Part shown: piece after piece, positions 39,089 to 46,917 of the stretch
Layout of the letters: every line of letters begins with the position of its first letter
How positions within the stretch are numbered: position 1 is the first letter of the stretch
Assembly: GCF_019468465.1 (NCBI RefSeq)
Contig: NZ_CP080519.1
Span: forward strand, 3,859,001-3,923,000
From: Amycolatopsis sp. DSM 110486
GTDB lineage: Bacteria > Actinomycetota > Actinomycetes > Mycobacteriales > Pseudonocardiaceae
Direction: 5' to 3'
DNA length: 64,000 nucleotides
Notes under the pieces: model-generated
What the model was told of the DNA's origin: nothing
Database searches by the model: none
What the model saw: only the letters and a program-made list of their open reading frames with translations
Made by a program: the position numbers and the translations under genes

Positions 39089-40585
39089 GTGGATGTCCTT
39101 GAGCTAGCGCGGTGGCAGTTCGGCATCACCACCGTGTACCACTTCCTGATGGTCCCGCTGACCATCGGACTTTCGGTGCTCGTCGCGGGGATGCAGACCG
39201 CCTGGGTGCGTACGGGCAACGAGCGCTACTTCAAGATGACCAAGTTCTGGGGGAAGCTCCTGCTGGTCAACTTCGCCATGGGCGTGGTGACCGGGATCGT
39301 GCAGGAGTTCCAGTTCGGGATGACCTGGAGCGCCTACTCCCGCTTCGTCGGCGACGTGTTCGGCGCGCCGCTGGCGATGGAGGGGCTCGTCGCGTTCTTC
39401 GTGGAGTCGACTTTCCTCGGCCTGTGGATCTTCGGCTGGGACCGGCTGCCGAAACGCGTGCACCTGGCGTGTGCGTGGGCGTTTTCGCTGGCGTCGATGG
39501 CCTCGGCCTACTTCATCCTGGCCGCGAACTCGTGGATGCAGCACCCGGTGGGTGTGGAGTTCGTGAACGGCAAGCCGACGATGAACTCGATCTTCGCGGT
39601 GCTGGCCAACAACACGGCGCTGGCGGCGATCCCGCACACGCTGGCCGGGGCGTTCTCGGTGGCGGCGGCGTTCCTCGTCGGGGTGGCGGGCTGGCACTTG
39701 TGGCGGCGTCGTTCCGACTCGGACTCGGACGCCGGGGTGCACCGGGACGTCTGGCGCGCGTCGCTGCGGCTCGGTGGCTGGGTCGGGATCGCCGCGTTCG
39801 CGGTGCTGGCCATCACGGGTGACACGCAGGGCAAGCTGATGTTCCAGCAGCAGCCGATGAAGATGGCGTCGGCGGAAGCGTTGTGCCACACGGAGAAGCC
39901 GGCGAGCTTCTCGATCCTGGCGATCGGTGACGTCGCGGGGGCCAACTGTGAGGACGTGAAGACGTTCACCGTGCCGGCGCTGCTGTCGTTCCTCGCGCAC
40001 AACGACTTTTCCACCGAGGTGCCGGGTGTGGAAAACCTGATCGGCCAGTATCAGGCGAAGTACGGCACCAACTATCCGAACGACCCCGACCTGGGGCCGC
40101 TGGCGGGCAAGCCGATCGACTATGTGCCCAACCTGCCGGTGACCTACTGGGGATTCCGGGCCATGATCGGCTTCGGCGCGATCGGGGCGGGGATCGGTCT
40201 GCTGGCCCTGTGGCTCACGCGCCGCGGCCGGATTCCGAGCGGGCGCTGGTTCCCGTTGCTGCTGGTCGCGGGCATCGCGACGCCGTTCATCGGCAACAGC
40301 GCCGGCTGGATCTTCACGGAGATGGGGCGTCAGCCGTTCGTGGTCGCGCCGAACCCGACGGGCGTCGAGGGCATGTGGATGTTCACGGCGCAGGCGGTGT
40401 CGAAGCTGTCGGTGGGTGAGGTGTGGACGTCGCTGATCTCGCTCACGGTGCTCTACCTGGGATTGGGCGTGGTGGAGCTGTTCCTGATGCGCAAGTACAT
40501 CCGCGGTGGGGTCGAAGGGGTTCTGCCGCCGCCTGCTCACGGTGGGGAGGCGGGTTCGGATGACACGTTGTCGTTCGCTTACTGA
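39089..40585 (+). CDS. cydA: cytochrome bd quinol oxidase subunit I
   Basis: 498 residues. N-terminal LARWQFGITTVYHFLMVPLT has the heme-b595-side His; the Q-loop side region contains QEFQFGMTWSAYSRFVGDVF and the conserved Glu in MEGLVAFFVESTFLGLWIFG; GWDRLPKRVHLACAW and NSWMQHPVG follow, and MGRQPFVV near the C-terminus. It carries the three hemes of the high-affinity terminal oxidase that reduces O2 at low oxygen. The Q-loop is of the short type (no long insertion seen in E. coli). It heads cydA-cydB-cydDC plus a histidine kinase gene, all on one strand. Confidence -1.
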   Translation: MDVLELARWQFGITTVYHFLMVPLTIGLSVLVAGMQTAWVRTGNERYFKMTKFWGKLLLVNFAMGVVTGIVQEFQFGMTWSAYSRFVGDVFGAPLAMEGLVAFFVESTFLGLWIFGWDRLPKRVHLACAWAFSLASMASAYFILAANSWMQHPVGVEFVNGKPTMNSIFAVLANNTALAAIPHTLAGAFSVAAAFLVGVAGWHLWRRRSDSDSDAGVHRDVWRASLRLGGWVGIAAFAVLAITGDTQGKLMFQQQPMKMASAEALCHTEKPASFSILAIGDVAGANCEDVKTFTVPALLSFLAHNDFSTEVPGVENLIGQYQAKYGTNYPNDPDLGPLAGKPIDYVPNLPVTYWGFRAMIGFGAIGAGIGLLALWLTRRGRIPSGRWFPLLLVAGIATPFIGNSAGWIFTEMGRQPFVVAPNPTGVEGMWMFTAQAVSKLSVGEVWTSLISLTVLYLGLGVVELFLMRKYIRGGVEGVLPPPAHGGEAGSDDTLSFAY

Positions 40586-40642
40586 CTCGGTGGGTGCTGT
40601 TTCGTTGGGTTGGACCCAGAGTGTTCACCCGATCACTCACGA

Positions 40643-40689
40643 GAGTTACCCACAGCTGATCTGTGGACAACTCGATGGGTTGTGGATAA
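40643..40689. other. hairpin and three DnaA-box-like sites between cydA and cydB
   Basis: In a 129-nt gap, arms GAGTT..CCACAG (40643-40655) pair with CTGTGG..AACTC (40661-40673). The same stretch carries TTACCCACA (40646-40654, +), TTGTCCACA (40662-40670, -) and TTATCCACA (40681-40689, -); the last two are perfect DnaA-box words. Confidence -1.
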
Positions 40690-40714
40690 CTCAGGGCGAT
40701 TTTGGGGATGAGTT

Positions 40715-41725
40715 ATGACAACGCTCCAGCTGGTGTGGTTCGGGATCATCGCGCTGTTCTGGCTCGGGTACCTGTTCCTCGAGGGCTTCGACTTCGGCGT
40801 CGGGATGCTGCTGCCCGTGCTCGGGCGCGACAACACCGAGCGGCGCGTCATGGTCAACACCATCGGGCCGGTATGGGACGGCAACGAGGTGTGGCTGATC
40901 GTCGCGGCCGGCGCCACGTTCGCCGCGTTCCCCGATTGGTACGCGACGCTGTTTTCGGGCGCTTACCTACCGTTGCTGCTCGTGCTGCTGGCGCTGATCG
41001 GGCGCGGGGTCGCGTTCGAGTACCGCGGCAAGGTCGACTCCGAACGCTGGCGGCGCACGTGGGACCGCGTGATCATGGTCGGCTCGTGGATCCCGCCGCT
41101 GGGTGTCGGGCTGCTGCTCGCGACGACCGTGCTCGGGCTGCCGCTCGACGCCGAAGGCAACCGCGTCGGCACGCCGTTCGAGGCCGTGCGGTGGGACACG
41201 CTGCTGGGCGCGCTCGCCGTGGTCGGGTTCTCGCTGGTGCACGGGGCGGCGTTCCTGGCGCTGAAGACGTCGGGCTCGATGCGGGAACGGGCGCGGGTGC
41301 TGGCGTTGCGGCTGCTGCCGGTGGCGTTGCTGCCGCTGGTCGCGTTCCTCATCGTGGTGCAGGTACGCGCTGGGCAGGTGTGGACGTTGGTCGCGCTTGT
41401 GGTCAGCGTGGTTGCCGCAATCGTCGCGTGGCTGCGGCTGCGCGCGGACCGCGACGGGCAGGCGTTCGCCGCGCTCGGCGTGGTGATCGCGGCTGCCGCG
41501 GTGACGATGTTCGGGGCGCTGTACCCGAACGTGCTGCCGTCGACGGGGGATCCGGCCAACTCGCTGACCATCGCACAGGCCGCCGCGAGCCCGTACGCGC
41601 TGAAGGTGATCACGTGGGTCGCCGCGTTCGGCGCGCCGGCTGTGCTCATCTACCAAGGTTGGACCTACTGGGTTTTCCGCAGGCGCATCGGCGTCCAGCA
41701 CATCCCGGCGGTGCACGCACCGTGA
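40715..41725 (+). CDS. cydB: cytochrome bd quinol oxidase subunit II
   Basis: 336 residues, eight or nine membrane helices. The N-terminal hallmark LVWFGIIALFWLGYLFLEGF followed by DFGVGMLLPVLGR is present, then IGPVWDGNEVWLIVAAGATF AAF with PDWYATLFSGAYLPLLLVLL, and a GRGVAFEYRGK loop. CydB pairs with CydA in the membrane complex. A 129-nt gap with a hairpin separates it from cydA, and its stop overlaps the GTG start of cydDC. The ATG is preceded by GGGGATGAGTT, a moderate ribosome-binding site. Confidence -1.
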   Translation: MTTLQLVWFGIIALFWLGYLFLEGFDFGVGMLLPVLGRDNTERRVMVNTIGPVWDGNEVWLIVAAGATFAAFPDWYATLFSGAYLPLLLVLLALIGRGVAFEYRGKVDSERWRRTWDRVIMVGSWIPPLGVGLLLATTVLGLPLDAEGNRVGTPFEAVRWDTLLGALAVVGFSLVHGAAFLALKTSGSMRERARVLALRLLPVALLPLVAFLIVVQVRAGQVWTLVALVVSVVAAIVAWLRLRADRDGQAFAALGVVIAAAAVTMFGALYPNVLPSTGDPANSLTIAQAAASPYALKVITWVAAFGAPAVLIYQGWTYWVFRRRIGVQHIPAVHAP

Positions 41726-44700
41726 TCACGCTTCCCGGCCGCACCACCCTTTCCGCCCCGAGGTCCACAGTGGACCAGGTGCGGCCGGGCAAGGGGCCGC
41801 TCGGCGCGCTCTCGGCTCTCGGGCCGGCCGCGCGCCGGGCGCTGCTCCTCGTGACGGCGCTCTCGTTCGCCAACGCTGTTTTCCTTGTGGCGCAAGCGTT
41901 TCTCTTGGCCGACGTGCTCGCGTCCATCGTCTCCACAGGGATCGGGGGCCGCACCGCCCAGCTGGCCGCTCTGTTCGCGCTCGTCGCGGGCCGGGCGTTC
42001 ACCGGCTGGGCGGTGCGGGTGGTCTCGGCGCGCGCCGCGGCGACGGCGCAGCAGGACCTGCGCGCCCGCGTCGTCTCCCACGCTCTGCGGCTGGGCCCGG
42101 AGTGGCTGGCCCGTCGCGGCGACGCCTCGCTGACGGAGCTCGTGACCCGCGGCTTGGACGCGCTCGACGCCTACTTCCGCGAATACTTGCCGGCCTTGGT
42201 GACGGCCGCGGTGGTCCCCCTCGCGGCCGGCGCGGCGATCCTGTGGATGGATTGGCCGTCGGCGGTGATCGTGCTGGTGACGGTGCCCTTGCTGCCGGTT
42301 TTCGCTGTGCTGGTCGGCAAGTTCACGGCCGACCGCGTGGCAGGCGCGACGGACGCCGTGCACCGGATGTCGGGGCTGCTGCTGGAATTGGTGCGTGCTC
42401 TGCCGGTGCTCACGGCGTTCCGCCGCGCGGACGCGCAGTCGGCGACCGTGGCCCGCGTCTCGGAACGCCACCGCCGCGCGACGTTGAAGACTTTGCGGGT
42501 CGCGTTCTCGTCGGCTTTCGTGCTCGAACTGGTCGCCACGTTGTCCGTGGCCCTGGTCGCGGTCGTGATCGGCGTGCGGCTGGTGTCGGGCTCGTTGCCC
42601 CTGGCCATCGGGCTCGGCGTGCTGATCCTGGTCCCCGAGTGCTACCAGCCCCTGCGCGCGGTGGGCGCGGCTTTCCACTCCAGCGAAGACGGCGTCGAGG
42701 CGGTCCGCCGCGTCACCGACGTCCTGGCCGAGCCGGCCCCGCACTTCGGCACGCGCGTTCCGCCCCGTGGACAACTCACTGTGTCCAACCTAAGCATCGC
42801 TCGCCGCGGCGGCTTCGCCCCTGCTGGCTCCTCGTTCTCCGCGCGCCGAGGCCAAACGACCTGGCTCCGCGCCCCCAGCGGCGGCGGCAAATCCACCACC
42901 CTCGCCGCCCTCCTTGGCTTCCTCCCCACCTACGACGGCACCATTACCCTCGGCGACGTCCCCCTGGCCTCGGTGGATGTGGACCGCTGGCGCGCGGATG
43001 TCGCGTGGGTGCCGCAGTCGCCGGTGTTCAGCGACGGGACCGTTCGTGAGGAGGTGACGGGCGCGGCTGGCGCTGGCCCCGGGCTCGGCGCGGCCCCGGG
43101 TTTCGTCGATTCGCCTGCAGGTGACTCCGTTGTCGGCTCGGGCGCGGTTGGGTCTGCGGTGCGTGCGGCTGGACGTGTCGGAGCCGCCCAGGTTGGCTCT
43201 GAAGAAGCCGGCGCGGTCGGTGCTGCCTCGGTCGGCGCGGCTGATGTTGTCGATGTGGTGCTGGCGGAGCTCGGGTTGTCGGGGTTGGGGGACCGGCCCG
43301 TCGGGCAGCTGTCGTTGGGGCAGCGGCAGCGTGTGGCGGTCGCGCGGGCGTTGGTGAGGGTGCGGGCGGGCGCGTGGCTGCTGTTGCTCGACGAGCCGAC
43401 GGCCCACCTCGACGAGGTCAACGCCCGGCGCGTGATGGGCGCCGTCGAGCGGGCCGTGGCGGGTGGGGCGGCGGCGATCATCGCGGCGCACGAGCGGTCG
43501 GCGGCGGTGGCGGTGGCGGATGAGAAGCCGTTGTCCGGCACCACGTCCGCCAGCACGGTGGGGTCCGGTCGGCCGGTGCCGTGGCGGTTCTTGCTCGACC
43601 GTCGGCTGTTTTTCGGAGCCGTGCTGGGTGCCGTGGCGCTGTTGGCGGGCGTTGCGCTCACGGCGACTTCGGGGTGGCTGATCGCGAAGGCTTCGTTGCA
43701 GCCGCCGATCTTGACGCTGACCGTGGCGGTCGTCGGCGTGCGCGCATTCGGGCTCGGGCGCGCGGCTCTGCGCTACGCCGAACGTCTTGTCACGCACGAC
43801 GCCGCGTTCCGCATCGCCGGGCGGCTGCGCGTCCGGCTGTGGGACTCGCTCGTCCGCCTCGGCCCGGCGCGCGCTTTGGCGGCCGGCGAGGGCCAGCGCC
43901 GCCTTGTCACCGACGTCGACACCATCCGCGACCTGCTGCCCCGCGTGGTCTCGCCGCCGGTCGTCGTCGGGCTTGTCGCCGTGGGCGCGATCACGGTGCA
44001 GACGGTCGTCCTTCCGTCCGCCGGCCTGCTCCTCGCCGCGGCCGTGGTGGTCGGTCTCGTCGCGCCCCGGCTGGCCCTCCTGGCCGAGCGCCACGCGACG
44101 GCCGCCCTCGCCGCCGGGCGCCGCGACGTCGCCGCGCGGGTCCTCGTGTTGTTCACCTCGGCGGCCGAGCTGATCGCTTACGGCACCGCGACCGCGCGCC
44201 GCCGTTCGCTGCTCGCGACCGACGCCCGGCTGACCGCCGCCACCCGCCGCCAAGCCTTCGGAGCCGGCGCGGCCGATGCCCTGATCGTCCTGGCCACCGG
44301 GGCCGCTGCCGTGGGCAGCACGCTGCTCGCCGCGCCGGCCGTCGCGTCCGGCCACCTGTCGGGGGTCATGGCTCCACTGCTGGCGCTGGTCCCCTTGGCC
44401 CTCGCCGAAGTCCTCTCGCTGCTGCCACCGGCCGCTACCCACTGGGACACGCTGCGCGCTGCCCGCCTCCGCCTGGGCGACCTCGACACAGCTGCCGGAT
44501 CAGAGCCGGAGCTGCCCGGCGAAGCACTGCGGTCGGCTGGATTGCACCTGGCGTCCGCCTCGGCACAGGCCAACTCCGCCAGCGCGGGAGGTTTGGCGCA
44601 AGTGCGAGCCGGCGAAGAGCGGCAGCGCCTCAAGACCACGATCGCGTCGAAGCCGGCGCCGTTCGGCCGTGCTGCGCGCCCCGGGAAGGGGGTCGGCGAC

Positions 44701-45354
44701 GCGCCCGAGCCAGGACCGAGCGCCGTGCGGCTTCGTGGCGCCGACCTCGGCTGGCCCGGTGGCGAAACCGTGCTCACCGACGTGACGCTCGACATCGAGC
44801 CCGGAACCTACGTCGCCGTGGTGGGGCCGAGCGGGGCGGGGAAGTCGACGTTGGTGGCGGCGTTGCTGGGGTTCCTGGAGCCGCGCGTGGGGGAGGTCGC
44901 GGTGCCCGGACGGGTGTCGTGGGCGCCGCAGGAGGCGATGCTGGTGTCGACGAGCGTGGCGGAGAACCTGCGGCTCGCGGATCCCCGGGCGACCGACGAG
45001 GACGTCCGCCGAGCGCTCGACCTCGCGCAATTGCCGGAGCTCGACGCGGCGACTGTCCTCGACAGCGCCGGCACCGGGCTTTCCGGTGGCCAGGCCCAGC
45101 GCGTCGCGCTGGCACGGGCGTTGCTGGCGGCGCCGGCCGCCGACCTCGTGCTGCTCGACGAGCCCACGGCGCACCTCGACGAACGGACCGCTCGCGCCCT
45201 GCGCGCCACGCTGCGTGCCGAGCTCGCCGGCCGCACCGTCGTACACGTCACCCACAGCCTCGACGAGCAGCTCGACGCCGACGTCGTCCTTGAGGTCCGC
45301 GGCGGCCAGGTGCTCGAGAAGCAAGCGGTACCGGCCGCGAGGGGTGATTGGTGA
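41722..45354 (+). CDS. cydDC: CydDC fused ABC exporter (thiol ABC transporter)
   Basis: 1210 residues, CydD and CydC in one chain. Half 1: membrane domain residues 30-330, then NBD with P-loop APSGGGKSTT near 383 (first Gly of the consensus replaced by Ala), signature LSLGQRQRVAVARAL, Walker B LLLLDEPTAHLDE, H-loop AAHE. Half 2: membrane domain residues 615-900, then P-loop GPSGAGKSTL near 1035, signature LSGGQAQRVALARAL, Walker B LVLLDEPTAHLDE, H-loop THSLDE. CydDC exports glutathione/cysteine-type thiols or heme-linked redox agents needed for bd oxidase assembly. Half 1 carries a low-complexity Ala/Gly insert of about 70 residues (around 440-510) before its signature. The GTGA overlap with cydB shows coupling. 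Confidence -1.
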   Translation: MITLPGRTTLSAPRSTVDQVRPGKGPLGALSALGPAARRALLLVTALSFANAVFLVAQAFLLADVLASIVSTGIGGRTAQLAALFALVAGRAFTGWAVRVVSARAAATAQQDLRARVVSHALRLGPEWLARRGDASLTELVTRGLDALDAYFREYLPALVTAAVVPLAAGAAILWMDWPSAVIVLVTVPLLPVFAVLVGKFTADRVAGATDAVHRMSGLLLELVRALPVLTAFRRADAQSATVARVSERHRRATLKTLRVAFSSAFVLELVATLSVALVAVVIGVRLVSGSLPLAIGLGVLILVPECYQPLRAVGAAFHSSEDGVEAVRRVTDVLAEPAPHFGTRVPPRGQLTVSNLSIARRGGFAPAGSSFSARRGQTTWLRAPSGGGKSTTLAALLGFLPTYDGTITLGDVPLASVDVDRWRADVAWVPQSPVFSDGTVREEVTGAAGAGPGLGAAPGFVDSPAGDSVVGSGAVGSAVRAAGRVGAAQVGSEEAGAVGAASVGAADVVDVVLAELGLSGLGDRPVGQLSLGQRQRVAVARALVRVRAGAWLLLLDEPTAHLDEVNARRVMGAVERAVAGGAAAIIAAHERSAAVAVADEKPLSGTTSASTVGSGRPVPWRFLLDRRLFFGAVLGAVALLAGVALTATSGWLIAKASLQPPILTLTVAVVGVRAFGLGRAALRYAERLVTHDAAFRIAGRLRVRLWDSLVRLGPARALAAGEGQRRLVTDVDTIRDLLPRVVSPPVVVGLVAVGAITVQTVVLPSAGLLLAAAVVVGLVAPRLALLAERHATAALAAGRRDVAARVLVLFTSAAELIAYGTATARRRSLLATDARLTAATRRQAFGAGAADALIVLATGAAAVGSTLLAAPAVASGHLSGVMAPLLALVPLALAEVLSLLPPAATHWDTLRAARLRLGDLDTAAGSEPELPGEALRSAGLHLASASAQANSASAGGLAQVRAGEERQRLKTTIASKPAPFGRAARPGKGVGDAPEPGPSAVRLRGADLGWPGGETVLTDVTLDIEPGTYVAVVGPSGAGKSTLVAALLGFLEPRVGEVAVPGRVSWAPQEAMLVSTSVAENLRLADPRATDEDVRRALDLAQLPELDAATVLDSAGTGLSGGQAQRVALARALLAAPAADLVLLDEPTAHLDERTARALRATLRAELAGRTVVHVTHSLDEQLDADVVLEVRGGQVLEKQAVPAARGDW

Positions 45355-46550
45355 CGGTCACGATTCGGGGTCAGGGCCGCAAGCACGCGCTAGGGTCGGT
45401 GTTGCTCATGGACCCGACACTTGCCGCGCGGGCGTTGTCCGCTGCCACCGAGATCACCAGCACCGCGTTGTCCGGGGACGACCCCGAGGCCGTGCTGGAC
45501 ACCGTCGTGATCCGCGCCGCCGAGCTGGCCGACGCCGACCTTGGCCTGGCCATGGTCAGCGCCGACGACGGGCAGGTTGTGGTCGAAGCCGCCGTTGACC
45601 CCGGCGGCGCCGGCCGCGCGCTGCAGGGCCTGACCTTGCCCGCCGACTCCGCCGCCGGCCGCGTCGCTCGCGGGGGCGAGCCGGTGGTCAGCGACAACTT
45701 CGTCGTCGACCCGCGCACCGCACCCTTCGTGCCCGACGAGCTCCGTGGCTTCGGCCCCTTCGCCGCCGCACCGTTCGGCTCCGGCGGCCGGGTCCTGGGC
45801 GCGCTCACGGTCTACCGCCTGCAGGGCCGCGAGCCGTTCTCCGCGGGGACCGTCGAGATGCTCGTGGCGTTCGCCGCACAGGCGGGCGTCGTGCTCGCGC
45901 TCGCCGAGGGCGCCAACGCACGCCACCGCGTGACGCTCTACCAAGAGCGCGAACGCATCGCCCGCGAGCTGCACGACGTGATCGTGCAACGCCTCTACGG
46001 CGCCGGCATGCAGCTCGACCGTGTGCGCCGCAACATGCGCAAGCGCTTCGCCCAAGCCGACGGCGCGCGGCTGTCCGACGCCATCGACCAGCTCGACCAG
46101 ACCATCGAGGAAATCCGCGGCACCGTGCGAGCCTTGCGCTCACCCGAGCCGCGTCATGACATCGGCACACCGACCGACCTCGCCGAGTCCGCCCGCGGTG
46201 AAGTCCGCATCGCCGGCGAACTCCTCGGCTACCCGCCGACCCTCGAGCTCTCCGGCGAGTTCGCCGACATCCCCGCCGCGAGCGCCGACCACATCCGCGC
46301 GGCACTGCGCGAAGCACTGTCCAATGTGGTCCGCCACTCCGGCGCGAGCGAGACGCGCGTGTCACTGACCCGTGACCGCGACGGCGTGAAACTCCGCGTG
46401 CGCGACAACGGATCCGGCGTGCCCCAAGGCGTCGCCACCCGGGGCCTGCGTCACCTGGCCGAACGCGCCGACACCGCCGGCGGGAAGTTCTTCATCAACT
46501 CCTCACCGAGTCTCGGCACACTCGTCGCCTTCGATCTCCCTCTGGACTAG
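45351..46550 (+). CDS. GAF-domain sensor histidine kinase (DevS/DosT-like)
   Basis: 399 residues. One GAF domain at about residues 25-185 (DPEAVLDTVVIRAAELADAD; LTLPADSAAGRVARGGEPVV; FGSGGRVLGALTVYR). HisKA_3 dimerisation helix with phospho-acceptor His near residue 205 in ERERIARELHDVIVQRLYGA; HATPase with ALREALSNVVRHSGAS and VRDNGSGVP. The sequence around the His resembles the DevS/DosS subgroup, but there is one GAF domain where DevS has two, and I cannot identify a heme-binding His. The GTG overlaps the cydDC stop (GTGA). No response regulator is adjacent; the DevR-like gene at 50680-51306 is the best partner in view. Confidence -1.
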   Translation: MTVTIRGQGRKHALGSVLLMDPTLAARALSAATEITSTALSGDDPEAVLDTVVIRAAELADADLGLAMVSADDGQVVVEAAVDPGGAGRALQGLTLPADSAAGRVARGGEPVVSDNFVVDPRTAPFVPDELRGFGPFAAAPFGSGGRVLGALTVYRLQGREPFSAGTVEMLVAFAAQAGVVLALAEGANARHRVTLYQERERIARELHDVIVQRLYGAGMQLDRVRRNMRKRFAQADGARLSDAIDQLDQTIEEIRGTVRALRSPEPRHDIGTPTDLAESARGEVRIAGELLGYPPTLELSGEFADIPAASADHIRAALREALSNVVRHSGASETRVSLTRDRDGVKLRVRDNGSGVPQGVATRGLRHLAERADTAGGKFFINSSPSLGTLVAFDLPLD

Positions 46551-46917
46551 TCGCCCGTGCGCGACCGCCACCCACAGCGCGTTGATCCGGCTTCAGCCTT
46601 CACGCGTCATGTGAGCCGCTCCTTCCTCTCCGACGGGCACGTACGGCATCCCGTTCGACATCGACCAACACCCCAGCATCGCGAGTCTCCGCTCGCTTTC
46701 ACCCGGTGACGAGTCTACCGGCGATCGAACACCCATTCGACTCACGATGGGGTGAATCCGAAAGATCCTTACCGAATCCTCCGTGGCCGACCGTGACGGA
46801 TCCCGGTCGTCCATCGGCCACTCGGCTGGTTCTGGTGCAGACCAGCCCTTTCACGGACAGTGACGACCTTCGCGCTCGCTGCTAGCGTGGACCGCAGGAC
46901 TCATGAGGGGGAGACAC
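46551..46917. other. 367-nt intergenic region with probable promoter
   Basis: No gene is seen. Near its end GCTGCTAGCGTGG (46879-46891) contains a likely -10 (TAGCGT) for the STAND NTPase gene; the remainder is featureless to my reading. Confidence -1.

Noticed and set aside
40643..40689. Origin of replication
   Set aside because: Only three boxes, no AT-rich unwinding region, and no dnaA, dnaN or rpmH gene nearby.
40702..41721. Frame extending cydDC upstream to 40702
   Set aside because: It overlaps cydB entirely in another frame; the GTG at 41722 overlaps the cydB stop and starts the homologous region.
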